The translations under genes were made by a program, and so were the position numbers. Source: a virus. Taken from it: a stretch of DNA of 34,626 nucleotides. The DNA lies in the IMG/VR virus record IMGVR_UViG_3300010885_091175, positions 1 through 34,626 of that record, one strand, 5' to 3'. Shown piece by piece: positions 8,868 through 16,662 of this stretch (position 1 is its first letter; each line of letters opens with the position of its first letter). The notes under the pieces were generated by a model. The model saw only the letters and a program-made list of their open reading frames with translations, was not told the DNA's origin and ran no database searches.

Positions 8868-9490
8868 CGCCGGATCTCCAGTAGCGGGATGGATGTGATT
8901 GATCCCAGCCGCTCGAGGTCGAGGGTGACATCGAGCATGTCGGTGTCAAAGCGGACCGGGACGTCGAATTCGAAGCCCGCCGTGATTGCGACGCCCGCGC
9001 CGGGGGCAGTGGTGAAGGTGACGCTGCCGGTGGTGGTGTCGACGCTCCAGCCCGACATCTGCTCGACGCCGTTCAGGGCGAGACGGACGGTCCCTGCCAC
9101 CGGCTTGGCGATGGCGCGGGTCCAGCTTTGCGCGCCGGAAGTGTAGCGTTTCAGCAGGGCGAAGGTGGCGACGGCACCATTGCCGGTGCCGATGGGCTGA
9201 TCGGTCGGCGCGACCTGCTGCGACGGTAGGCCGGATTTGTAATCCGCCCAGTCTTTATAGCGAAACCCGTGCAGGCGGCCGTTGCGCGCCTCGAAGAACG
9301 CCACGACCGCCGCCAGATCGTCGGCGCGACGGATGCCGTAGGCCACATCATAGCGGCGGCGCGAGTTGGCCCAACTGGCATTGCGCTCCTCATCGCCAGA
9401 GGCCAGTTCGACCACTTGCGTGCGCCGTTCCGGCCCCCCGCGCGCCCCGCGGCTGATGTTGTCGGGGAACCTGACCTCGTGAAACGCCAT
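8864..9490 (-). CDS. DUF2460 tail protein (GTA gene 12 type)
   Basis: A 208-residue DUF2460/TIGR02217 protein, equivalent to RcGTA gene 12, the distal tail component. Family-typical stretches are MAFHEVRFPDNISRGARGG at the N-terminus, RRYDVAYGIR, and the segment around FEARNGRLHGFRYKDWADY. The C-terminus carries the domain with the pattern FEFDVPVRFDTD. I chose ATG 9490, which shares one base with the tape-measure stop (TGATG). One codon upstream lies an in-frame GTG. It connects the tail tube to the hub proteins encoded downstream. Confidence 0.93.
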   Translation of the reverse strand: MAFHEVRFPDNISRGARGGPERRTQVVELASGDEERNASWANSRRRYDVAYGIRRADDLAAVVAFFEARNGRLHGFRYKDWADYKSGLPSQQVAPTDQPIGTGNGAVATFALLKRYTSGAQSWTRAIAKPVAGTVRLALNGVEQMSGWSVDTTTGSVTFTTAPGAGVAITAGFEFDVPVRFDTDMLDVTLDLERLGSITSIPLLEIRR

Positions 9491-11922
9491 CACATGCCCC
9501 TCCGGCCGAGCGACACGGCACGGGCAATGTCGCTCGCCACCTGCGTCCGCGATTGCCGGAAGCTTTCAGCATCGCGCGCCATGATGGTGACGTTGACGGA
9601 GGGCGCGCTGGACTGGCCTTGGCCGTAGCCCGCCGCTTCCCGGCGCGAGAGCACGCGCTCGCCGCGTTGCAGGATTGCCGGAACCTGGTCCGGCTTGATC
9701 CCGGCCCAGCCGCCCGCATGCATGCGCGGGGCATTGGCAAAGGCCATGGCCGGAACCATGCGGCCCGGTCCCGGCGATCCGACCAAGCCACCGGCGTGCA
9801 GGATGTTGGCGAATATTCCGCCCGCACCGCCAAGTGCGCCCGACAGCGCATTGGCAATCGGCCCGAGGATGAACGTCCGCGCTGCCAGCTTGGCCAGATC
9901 GGCGATCATCGAGGTGACCAGATCGCGGAAGTCGAGCTTGCCGGTCTTGACGAACTCGCCCACCGCATTCTCGGCCGAGGTAAAGGCCCCGACCAGCGCC
10001 TGACCGACATCGCCGCCGATGCTGCGCGCCTTGGTGGCATAGTCGGCGAGCGCCGCAGTGACTGCGCCCCAGCCGGTCGCAGCCTGGTCAGCCCCTGCTG
10101 CAGCGTCAGTCCCGGCGTCACGCGCCGCTGCGCCCGCACTTCCGGCAGCGGTGGTCGTCTCGTCCAACTCAGTGTTCAGGGAATCCGCCGAACTGGCCGC
10201 GTCTGCCAACGCCCCGGTGCCGGTCACCGCGTCGCGCAGCGCTTGCCAACTGGCTAGCGGACGCCCGGCAGCATCGGTCAGCATGCTGGCCGCTTCGCGG
10301 TAACCGTCAGCCCGGCCACGCGCATCGTCTGCCATCGTGCCAAGCCCGAGGTCGGGCGGCTCAAGGTATGTCCGGGACAACGCCGCCGAGAAGGCATCGG
10401 CGGCTGCAGCGCCAGCAGCTGTTGCGGCACCCTCGAACGGGTTGCCGATCCGCGCCAGTTCCACGGGGTCGAGCGTGCCGATCCGCACCCCACCTTCGCC
10501 GACCGCCCAGTCCGGCAACAGGTCCAGCGCAGCGTTCAAGCCGTCGATGAAATTGTTGATGCGGGTGACGACGCCGTTCAGCATCGCCTCGACGCCGGAG
10601 ATCAGCCCGTTCGCGGCCTGAAAGGCGAAGTCGCCGATGGCGCCGGGCAGACTACCCCAGATTGCGACGGCTGCATCATAGGCTCCTTGGAAGATCGCTG
10701 CCGTCCGGTCGCCGAAGCTGACCACGCCAGCGATAGTGCCTTCAAGGGCCGACAGCCCGGCCGCCTTCAGGCTCTCCCAGCCAGCCGCCATGTTGGCAAA
10801 GGCTGCGTCGAGCGCCAGGCCTGTACGCGACCAGACCTCCGATGCCAGATCACCCAGCAGCCGGAACGCCTCGCCCACGCCGCCTACCCGGGTCACAAGT
10901 TGCGAGAACTGATAGACCAGTTCCCCCGCGCCGACGATCAGCGCACCGATCCCGGTCCGGATCAGGGCGCCGCGCAGGAAGACCAGCGCCGTGGCAAGGC
11001 CACGCACTGACAGCGCGGCGACGGCCAGCCCGGCTACCCAACGACCCGCCATGAAGGCGGCGAAGGTCGCAACATAAGTGCCGAGCCGCGCGAGGTTGTC
11101 GAAGACTGCGGTGATTGCGCCGCCGATGGGACCGGTGCCGCGCGCCATATCGGCCAGTGCGATTGCGACCGTCTCCAGCGCCGGGGCGACGGCGGCGGTC
11201 AAGCGGTTGGTGAGGCCAAGCCAGATCAGGCTCAACTTGGCGATGGCATCGCCGGTGCGTTCGATCTGTGCCGCGTCGGCCGCGCTGACCGCCACACCGA
11301 AGTCGCGCACATCTTGTGCCGCTTCGCGCAAAGTGGCCGGGTCAATGCGAAGGAACGCCAGCGCCGCTTTGTCACCGAAAAGGTCAGAAGCGACAGCAGC
11401 CCGTTCCGCTTCGGGCACAAACCGGCTCAGGGCCTCCTGGATGGCGACGATGCGCTGGTCGAGCGGCAGCGCCTGCAAATCTGCCGCCGTTAGGTTCAGC
11501 CGCTGCAAAGCCCCCACAGCTGATCCAGACCCAGCCGCCGCTTCCGACAACCGCGTGGTCAGCTTCTTAGTGGCCTGTTCGATCTCGCCCATGGAAACAC
11601 CGGCCAACTCCCCGGCCCATGTCAGCACTTGTAGGCTTTCGACAGTAGTGCGGAGCGATGCGGCCATGTCCGCCTGCGCGCCGATCACGTCGAGCCCGGA
11701 GCGGACCATTGCCACACCGGCGGCGGCCGCAGCGGCCGTCACCGCTGCCAGCGCGATCCCGGCCTTGCGGGCAAAGCTTCCGAGCCGGGCGTTGGCCAGC
11801 TCCATCTCAGAGGACAGGCGGCCAAACCCGCGCGTGCCAGCCTCGCCGATGCCTTCCAACTCGGCCCGCACCTGGCGGCCGCCTTCCGCGACCAGCCGGA
11901 CACTGACCCTCTTCTCAGCCAT
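9490..11922 (-). CDS. Tail length tape-measure protein
   Basis: This 810-residue protein is the tape measure that sets tail length and is threaded through the tube. The N-terminus has a basic segment followed by an Ala-rich hydrophobic helix (about 52-75), then a helical TMP domain (about 80-280, with SLQVLTWAGELAGVSMGEIE). The middle holds several hydrophobic Ala/Gly-rich segments (about 255-345). The C-terminus has the lambda-H-like ending found in alphaproteobacterial phages: HAGGWAGIKPDQVPAILQRG and GERVLSRREAAGYG. It starts 8 bp inside the end of the frameshifted chaperone extension and is preceded by GGAGACGG. It is much longer than the roughly 220-residue GTA gene 11 product, implying a normal long siphophage tail. 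Confidence 0.93.
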   Translation of the reverse strand: MAEKRVSVRLVAEGGRQVRAELEGIGEAGTRGFGRLSSEMELANARLGSFARKAGIALAAVTAAAAAAGVAMVRSGLDVIGAQADMAASLRTTVESLQVLTWAGELAGVSMGEIEQATKKLTTRLSEAAAGSGSAVGALQRLNLTAADLQALPLDQRIVAIQEALSRFVPEAERAAVASDLFGDKAALAFLRIDPATLREAAQDVRDFGVAVSAADAAQIERTGDAIAKLSLIWLGLTNRLTAAVAPALETVAIALADMARGTGPIGGAITAVFDNLARLGTYVATFAAFMAGRWVAGLAVAALSVRGLATALVFLRGALIRTGIGALIVGAGELVYQFSQLVTRVGGVGEAFRLLGDLASEVWSRTGLALDAAFANMAAGWESLKAAGLSALEGTIAGVVSFGDRTAAIFQGAYDAAVAIWGSLPGAIGDFAFQAANGLISGVEAMLNGVVTRINNFIDGLNAALDLLPDWAVGEGGVRIGTLDPVELARIGNPFEGAATAAGAAAADAFSAALSRTYLEPPDLGLGTMADDARGRADGYREAASMLTDAAGRPLASWQALRDAVTGTGALADAASSADSLNTELDETTTAAGSAGAAARDAGTDAAAGADQAATGWGAVTAALADYATKARSIGGDVGQALVGAFTSAENAVGEFVKTGKLDFRDLVTSMIADLAKLAARTFILGPIANALSGALGGAGGIFANILHAGGLVGSPGPGRMVPAMAFANAPRMHAGGWAGIKPDQVPAILQRGERVLSRREAAGYGQGQSSAPSVNVTIMARDAESFRQSRTQVASDIARAVSLGRRGM

Positions 11923-12235
11923 GGCCGTCTCCGATCTGTTCGTTCAGCTTGCGGACCATCACCGCCTCGATCCCGGGCAGCAGTTCGGCGGCGATCAAAG
12001 TGTCGATCCCAAGGGCACGGGCCATCGCCAAGGCCGCGCCCATGTCCCAGCCCAGCACCGCGCCGGGGATCACGCGCAACTGTCCGCCAAGGCGGCCGAC
12101 CAGATCCCAGACCTGCCAGCCATCTTCCGTCTGCGGTCGGTTCAGTCTTGCGGGGCAGTCGGGGCAGCGCCCCTGGCAGGCCGCACAGTACCGCTCGCCC
12201 CCGCCGAAGGACCATCCGGCAAGGGCGCGGAGACG
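11915..12235 (-). CDS. Tail chaperone extension, read by -1 frameshift
   Basis: This frame encodes about 106 residues after the slippery site and has no ATG, GTG or TTG start that I can see before its conserved part, so it is most simply expressed as a fusion to the upstream frame (115 + 106 = 221 residues). It begins RLRALAGWSFGGGERY, then has a double CxxC knuckle in CAACQGRCPDCPARLN that could bind zinc. A C-terminal helical part follows (WQVWDLVGRLGG, GWDMGAALAMARALGIDT), ending 8 bp inside the tape-measure gene. This is the expected place for the T part of a lambda G/GT-like system, which loads tube protein onto the tape measure. The fusion is inferred from sequence. Confidence 0.72.
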   Translation of the reverse strand, partial: RLRALAGWSFGGGERYCAACQGRCPDCPARLNRPQTEDGWQVWDLVGRLGGQLRVIPGAVLGWDMGAALAMARALGIDTLIAAELLPGIEAVMVRKLNEQIGDGHG

Positions 12236-12579
12236 TTTTTTTCCGCGTCCAGGATGAGGCCCTTGGCGACGAATTGGGTCTGGAACGCTTCAAAGACCGG
12301 CCAGATTTCCAGCAGGGCGTCGACGCCTTCGGGCGAGACCCGGACGGCATCACCCGCGTCATCGCCAACGCCCTCCCAATCCAGCACCGCGCGGCGCGCG
12401 ACGGCCTTGGCCATGGTCAGCGCCAGTTCTTCCTGCGTGGCGGTGTCCGGCAGGGCCTCGATGGCGGGATCGGCACGGGCCGAGACCATCAAGGCGGTGG
12501 TCAACGGTGCGACATGCAAGCGCAGGCCGGGAGCAAGGGTCAGCCAAGCGGGCGCGGCACTCAGGTTCAGTCTGATCAT
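12142..12579 (-). CDS. Tail assembly chaperone, zero frame
   Basis: The 145-residue zero-frame product starts at ATG 12579, only 2 bp after the tube gene, and matches the small acidic protein placed between tube and tape measure in lambdoid tails (a lambda gpG analogue, compare RcGTA gene 10). It has an N-terminal hydrophobic beta part (WLTLAPGLRLHVAPLTTALM), an acidic helical middle (residues 45-110) and a disordered Ala/Pro/Gly tail. The slippery heptamer falls at codons 113-115, so the unshifted protein carries about 30 extra residues of low complexity. Its job is to bind the tape-measure protein and keep it soluble before tube polymerisation (known for the family). Confidence 0.82.
   Translation of the reverse strand: MIRLNLSAAPAWLTLAPGLRLHVAPLTTALMVSARADPAIEALPDTATQEELALTMAKAVARRAVLDWEGVGDDAGDAVRVSPEGVDALLEIWPVFEAFQTQFVAKGLILDAEKNVSAPLPDGPSAGASGTVRPARGAAPTAPQD
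12191..12241 (-). promoter_or_regulatory. -1 ribosomal frameshift signal
   Basis: On the minus strand the zero-frame codons GAA-AAA-AAC create the canonical slippery heptamer A-AAA-AAC at 12241-12235. Four bases later a stable GC-rich stem-loop begins: outer arms CCGCGCCC (12230-12223) and GGGCGAGCGG (12200-12191) pair with a two-base bulge, and inner arms GCCG (12220-12217) and CGGC (12206-12203) pair inside. A slip of one base back places the ribosome in the frame that continues to 11915. Slippery site, hairpin and gene position all match tail-chaperone frameshifting in long-tailed phages. Confidence 0.72.
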
Positions 12580-12581
12580 GT

Positions 12582-13520
12582 TCAATAGCTCACAACGGTG
12601 TTGACGAGGACGGCAGTGCACATGCGGGCGGGGCTGACGGCCTTGGCTGCCTGCCAGTCGAAGGTGGCCTGGATGCCTTGCGGGCCCGGAATCTCGATTC
12701 GGGGACGCGGCAGGAAGACGGCATGGGCAGTGAAGGTGAAGCTGGCGTTGGCGCCGAGGCTCCAGGCGAAGACCAACTCGCAAGGCGTGCCATCGATGGC
12801 CTGCGTGATCAGCGTGCTGTCGGCAAAACGCACCTCCACCCGACCACTCAGCGCGGCCATGCCGGGGTCTGCCCCCTCGATGCGCCCGTCCGAGCGGATG
12901 GTCTCGATCCGGTCGAGGCCATTGGAATAGGTCACCTCGGCCGAGATGACGTTGCCGAGCGGCGAGCCGTTGCGCGTGATGGCCCCGTTGAAATGCCCGA
13001 ACCGCTGCAGCGCCAGCGAGGTCGGCGTGCCAGCGGCAGTGGCCGCCGCGACGCTTTCCCCTTGTGCTACCAGCCGTGCGGTGGCCGTCAGCAGGCCCGA
13101 CCGCGCCATCTGCCAAGAAAGCTGATCGCAGACGCAACCGGTGTACATCGCATAGCGCGGCACCTCGGGCATCGCCGTCTCGATGGCCATGCTCGGCAGG
13201 GTCCAGTTTCCAGACTGGAAGGTATGGGTCTTGGGCGTCGTGCCGGAAGTGACAGGCGCGCCGAAGGCCGCCTTCAGCCACAGCCCGAGGTTCTCGACGT
13301 CGATTGGCACCACGACATCGCCGTCTGCGGTGACGGCGTCCCTGATCGGGGCCAGCGGGTCTCGCCCCTGGCCCAGCAGTTCCGATGCGATCAGCGGCTG
13401 CTCAGACCCAAGTGTGGTGCTGGCAAACGGCACCGTCCGATAGCCCGTGGCGGGCGCGCTGCCATAGACGGTTTCGAACGCAAGCGCCATCTGCGCCCGC
13501 GCCCCATGGGCTCGTGCCAT
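12582..13520 (-). CDS. Major tail tube protein
   Basis: This 312-residue protein is a phage tail tube protein of the Phage_tube_2-like type. It has a beta-rich body throughout, an early YGSAPATGYRTVPF stretch, and the middle segment GFGHFNGAITRNG-like (here RFGHFNGAITRN) followed by EVTYSNGLDRIETIRSDGRI, which I associate with these tube proteins. The C-terminal half has an Ig-like pattern. Its place just before the chaperone and tape measure is the classical tail module order. It is preceded by a GAGGAGA-like Shine-Dalgarno and separated from the completion gene by 24 bp. Confidence 0.88.
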   Translation of the reverse strand: MARAHGARAQMALAFETVYGSAPATGYRTVPFASTTLGSEQPLIASELLGQGRDPLAPIRDAVTADGDVVVPIDVENLGLWLKAAFGAPVTSGTTPKTHTFQSGNWTLPSMAIETAMPEVPRYAMYTGCVCDQLSWQMARSGLLTATARLVAQGESVAAATAAGTPTSLALQRFGHFNGAITRNGSPLGNVISAEVTYSNGLDRIETIRSDGRIEGADPGMAALSGRVEVRFADSTLITQAIDGTPCELVFAWSLGANASFTFTAHAVFLPRPRIEIPGPQGIQATFDWQAAKAVSPARMCTAVLVNTVVSY

Positions 13521-13544
13521 CGTAGTCTCCTCTCGTGAATGGGG

Positions 13545-13964
13545 TCAGGCCAGCGGGTCGGCCGTGGAATAGTGCAGGATGACCGGGATCACGGCCGCCT
13601 TCAGGCTCGCCGCGCCCTCGACCGGCAAATCGACCGGGCGCGGCGCTTCCGCCTCGACCCAGTCGCAGAGCCCGCCCAGCGTTCGGTCGGCGGCAAGCGC
13701 CGCGCCGACACTGGCGCAGAGCGTGTCGAAGGCGGCGTCACGGGCCGGACCCTGCACAACCGCCTCGATCTCTGCCCGGTGCTGGTAATGGTAACGGAGC
13801 GGCGACAACGTGACGTCAGGCCCCCCCGGCTCGCCGTCGCGCAGGATAAGCAGGCCCGCAGTGGGAACGCGTTCAGGCAGCACTTCACCGCGCAGGGCGG
13901 TGGCGGACAACGCCGAAAGCCGCGCGTGCAGCGCGGCGAGGATGGTTTCGCGGGGGGTGGGCAT
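13545..13964 (-). CDS. Tail terminator/completion-like protein
   Basis: This 139-residue protein begins at ATG 13964 (MPTPRETILAALHARL). The frame extends upstream to 14024, but that part lies in the divergent control region and looks non-coding. It has an N-terminal helix, then alternating strands (GLLILRDGEPGGPDV, HYQHRAEIEAVVQG) and a final strand, a pattern like small tail-terminator or minor tail proteins placed before the tube gene. Homologues in Rhodobacter prophages are, as I recall, sometimes mislabelled acyl-CoA transferase; no such active site is visible. It is now the first minus-strand gene left of the plus-strand MuF island and may need its own promoter. Confidence 0.65.
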   Translation of the reverse strand: MPTPRETILAALHARLSALSATALRGEVLPERVPTAGLLILRDGEPGGPDVTLSPLRYHYQHRAEIEAVVQGPARDAAFDTLCASVGAALAADRTLGGLCDWVEAEAPRPVDLPVEGAASLKAAVIPVILHYSTADPLA

Positions 13965-14084
13965 CAACGCAGACCTTGCGGCTTTCGTGGGGACCATTGC
14001 GGCATCGGAAGCACCGAACGGCAAGGTAGACGCTTCTTTACTACCTGCCTCTACAAATCATCCCGCGGGTCAGCGGGAGGTTCC
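13965..14084. promoter_or_regulatory. Divergent control region of MuF-toxin island
   Basis: This 120-bp gap separates the leftward tail-completion gene from the rightward MuF gene. It holds two inverted repeats: AGGTAG (14024-14029) with CTACCT (14041-14046), and TCCCGC (14061-14066) with GCGGGA (14073-14078). The second one overlaps the GGGAGG Shine-Dalgarno of the MuF gene, so it could restrain translation as a hairpin or serve as an operator. A weak -10-like TACAAA lies at about 14052, but no convincing -35 is seen. Promoter function is inferred from the divergent layout. Confidence 0.4.
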
Positions 14085-15698
14085 ATGCAGCACAAACTAA
14101 GGGAGTTTCTCCGCCACGGCGGCAGCGGGCAGTATGTGTTCGCACGGCAGAACGGGGCCGTTTACGGCTATCGCGCGGGCATTGCGATCAAGTCGCTTTT
14201 CTTCGGATATGCCGACCTGCGGGCCGATTTCACCGACCAACTTGACCGCGTGATCGCCGACAACACTCGGATGCTGCTGAACGCCCTGACGCCGCCGGAC
14301 ACCGTGCCATGGGTGACCGAAGCCGATCTGCGTGACGTATCGGATGCGAAGGAGGAAGCGCTCCGCCAGTGGGATGCGCGCTTGACGGCGATCTTCGAGG
14401 AATATGAGACCCACCCGCAGCGCCTGCGTCCGTTGCGGGCAGCGATGGAAGAACGCCTGCTTCGGGCCTTCGCTGGCCTGATCAACCAGCTTCGGCAGCA
14501 GGACTTGGGCATCGAGCGCTACATCTGGCGCTCTCAAGACGACGCGAAAGTGCGCGACAGCCACGCTGACAACGACGATCAGGTGTTCCGCTGGGACCAA
14601 CCGCCCGCAGGCGGCCATCCGGGGCAGGCGCACAACTGCCGATGTGTCGCAGAGCCCGTCGCGCCGGGATCGCGGACTGACGTGATTCTTGCGGACCTTA
14701 CACTTCCGATCGAGGCACCCGTGGACGCCATCTTGCGTCGCCTTGGTCTCCGTGCCGTCGCGATCACGCCGCTTGGAGCCGCCGCTCTGGCGGCTTTGGC
14801 TGCCAGCAATGCCCTGCAGGAATTCACACGTCTGGCCACCGAGCGTCGGCTTCAACGGGCGGCAGAAATCCTTGGCGTCGACCCAAGATCGGCCGAAGGC
14901 CTCCTTGCAGCTATGGCCCACGAGTTGGTGCAAGAAGCGGTCATCTCCGGTCTCGGGTCAAGTTTGCCGAAATCGGTTGCGGCTGCACAGATCGCAGGGC
15001 AGGCGGCCGCGCTCTACGAGATGTTGAACCCCGGCACCATCGTGCGTGTCGTCGAAGGAGACAGGGCCGCACAACTCGCCCTGGGAGACTTCGTGCAGCG
15101 GGCATACAACGCTTTTGCGGAAGGTCGGTTGCGGTTGCAGGATGGCACGATTGCCCAGGGCTGGGTCGAGGTGTTCCCGGAACTAACCGAGGGCGAGCGT
15201 CGGTTGGGTGAACTTCCCGGCTTTACGCCGGAACGCATCGAGCAGTGGCTGGAAACCTATCCGGCCGAAGTGCTTGGCCTTCCGAACCACACCGGATCGC
15301 CCCCCGTCGAAGATCCCACCGGCAACATCATCTCCACGCCGATCCCAGAGCTTGCCGGTCCCAGCATACTCGAAGCGCGCCCAGCCAACATCGAAACGCC
15401 AGCTGGCAACATCATCCGGGGTCACGGCCAAAAAGGTGACGGGGCCGAGTATATCACGGGTAAAGGGCACACTGCCGAACAGATCGATGGGATCATCGCG
15501 AACCCTAACCCTGATTTGAGCGGGGTAATTCCCGGATTTGGCCCCTACAAGGGGCAGGAAATGGCCCTGCTTACTGGCCGCGACGGGCATTGGGTGATAT
15601 TGAACCCGGACGGCGAAGTCGTCGCGGTCAGCAACAGAAATGCGCCCTTGCGCGCACCGGAAAACGATCTGCAAGAGATTATTCGGCCGCTGGAGTAG
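14085..15698 (+). CDS. MuF head protein with C-terminal toxin-like domain
   Basis: This 537-residue protein is encoded against the direction of the late operon. Residues about 1-195 form a minor head/MuF (SPP1 gp7-like) domain, ending in the hallmark cluster YIWRSQDDAKVRDSHADND (146-164), FRWDQPP (168-174) and NCRC (184-187). Residues 210-400 are mostly helical and unassigned. From about 405 a linker with two similar units (PTGNII, PAGNII) leads to a compact C-terminal domain (about 446-537) with GHG, KGHTAEQIDGII, TGRDGHWVIL and GEVVAVSNR. This resembles polymorphic-toxin nuclease tails of the barnase/EndoU/colicin-E5-like (BECR) type. MuF proteins with toxin tails are known from temperate phages. 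The toxin fold is inferred. A strong GGGAGG precedes ATG 14085. Confidence 0.8.
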   Translation: MQHKLREFLRHGGSGQYVFARQNGAVYGYRAGIAIKSLFFGYADLRADFTDQLDRVIADNTRMLLNALTPPDTVPWVTEADLRDVSDAKEEALRQWDARLTAIFEEYETHPQRLRPLRAAMEERLLRAFAGLINQLRQQDLGIERYIWRSQDDAKVRDSHADNDDQVFRWDQPPAGGHPGQAHNCRCVAEPVAPGSRTDVILADLTLPIEAPVDAILRRLGLRAVAITPLGAAALAALAASNALQEFTRLATERRLQRAAEILGVDPRSAEGLLAAMAHELVQEAVISGLGSSLPKSVAAAQIAGQAAALYEMLNPGTIVRVVEGDRAAQLALGDFVQRAYNAFAEGRLRLQDGTIAQGWVEVFPELTEGERRLGELPGFTPERIEQWLETYPAEVLGLPNHTGSPPVEDPTGNIISTPIPELAGPSILEARPANIETPAGNIIRGHGQKGDGAEYITGKGHTAEQIDGIIANPNPDLSGVIPGFGPYKGQEMALLTGRDGHWVILNPDGEVVAVSNRNAPLRAPENDLQEIIRPLE

Positions 15699-15700
15699 CC

Positions 15701-16030
15701 ATGGAAGACAAGATGAAAGCCTTCATGCATGAACTTCTCCACGGAAAGAAATTTGTCCGATTGTCGTTGGATCAGCTTCGCGCCTTCAACAACCATCTTG
15801 CAGTTGCCGGATTCAGTATATCCCGTATGGAGGCAACAAAGACGGCTGGTACAAGAACTGGGCGACGCCTTGACTATGACATTCTGGTCCTGCCCGAGCA
15901 TGAGGAGGGTTGGGCAACTTTTGCCGATCCTTATCGGTCGATGGCGCACGTCGTGGATATTGTCGACCAAGCTGTGAGTGAAGGTGGAACTTTCGAGTTC
16001 TTGGTTTGGGCCGAGAAACCGTTGGATTAG
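15701..16030 (+). CDS. Putative immunity protein for the MuF toxin
   Basis: A 109-residue protein starting 2 bp after the MuF-toxin stop; its Shine-Dalgarno (TGGAG) overlaps the toxin's last codons. It is small, with an acidic C-terminal part (EHEEGWATFADP, VVDIVDQAVSEGGTFEF) and alternating helices and strands, and no catalytic motif or signal peptide. Base composition is clearly lower in GC than the neighbouring phage genes, and it has no partner elsewhere in the head module. Position and properties fit a cytoplasmic immunity protein that neutralises the adjacent toxin domain. No immunity family was recognised. Its last four bases overlap the end of the convergent DUF6441 gene. Confidence 0.65.
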   Translation: MEDKMKAFMHELLHGKKFVRLSLDQLRAFNNHLAVAGFSISRMEATKTAGTRTGRRLDYDILVLPEHEEGWATFADPYRSMAHVVDIVDQAVSEGGTFEFLVWAEKPLD

Positions 16031-16662
16031 AGCTTCGTTCGCCCCTCCACCCAGTTCGCCACGATCAGCCCCGGCACCGCGTCATGCGCCCGCTCCGCAT
16101 CCCGCGCCAGGTCCAGCCGCTTTGGCAGTTTGACCTGCGGCACCAGCAGGAAGATCGGCGCGGTCACAAGGCCCCGACCGGTCTTCGAGCGTGATGCCAC
16201 GGCACGGCCCTTCGAGTTCAGCCGCCCCTCGGCCACCAGCAGGCTCGGGCCCCTGCGGCGATAGATGAACCGCAGGCGCAAGCCGGTGCGGCGTTCCCAT
16301 TCGGCAGGGGTGATCCGGCCGCCGCGCAGAGACTTGCCTGCGGCGGGCGTGGGGATCGCCAGCCAGAGGCCATTCTTCGAGCGGATCAGCGGGCCGGTGT
16401 CGTGTGCGCCGATGATCACCGGGGCGTTCGACCAGACCAGCGCCGCCGCGTTCAGGCTTTCGCCGGACTTCGGGAAGCTGGCCGAGCGGATCGAGTTGGC
16501 CAGGCGCGTGCCCAGCCCAGCACCTGTGATCTGGGTGCGCCAGGCAGATTTCAGGCCGGTGCCTGCCTCGCGCATAGCTGTGGTGACAGCGCGTTCGCCC
16601 GCTGCAACCTCCGCCGCCATCAGGGCGACGATATCGGGGGCGATGGCGAGCTTCAGTTTCAC
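16027..16662 (-). CDS. DUF6441 phage protein
   Basis: This 211-residue protein has the features of DUF6441, often found in Rhodobacteraceae prophages between connector and tail-completion genes. An N-terminal helical part (about 1-50) is followed by RLANSIRSASFPKSGESLNA, a strand-rich centre with LWLAIPTPAAGKSLRGG and TPAEWERRTGLRLRFIYRR, and a C-terminal strand VTAPIFLLVPQVKLPKRLD. The arrangement resembles HK97-gp10-like or minor-tail neck proteins, so a head-tail joining role is likely but unproven. It starts with an ATGA overlap onto the preceding gene, and its 3-prime end overlaps the convergent immunity-like gene by four bases. Confidence 0.78.
   Translation of the reverse strand: MKLKLAIAPDIVALMAAEVAAGERAVTTAMREAGTGLKSAWRTQITGAGLGTRLANSIRSASFPKSGESLNAAALVWSNAPVIIGAHDTGPLIRSKNGLWLAIPTPAAGKSLRGGRITPAEWERRTGLRLRFIYRRRGPSLLVAEGRLNSKGRAVASRSKTGRGLVTAPIFLLVPQVKLPKRLDLARDAERAHDAVPGLIVANWVEGRTKL

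Noticed and set aside
13539-14084. N-terminal extension of the MuF gene frame
   Set aside because: The extra 182 residues are antisense to the tail-completion gene. A strong GGGAGG stands right before ATG 14085, where the real protein begins.
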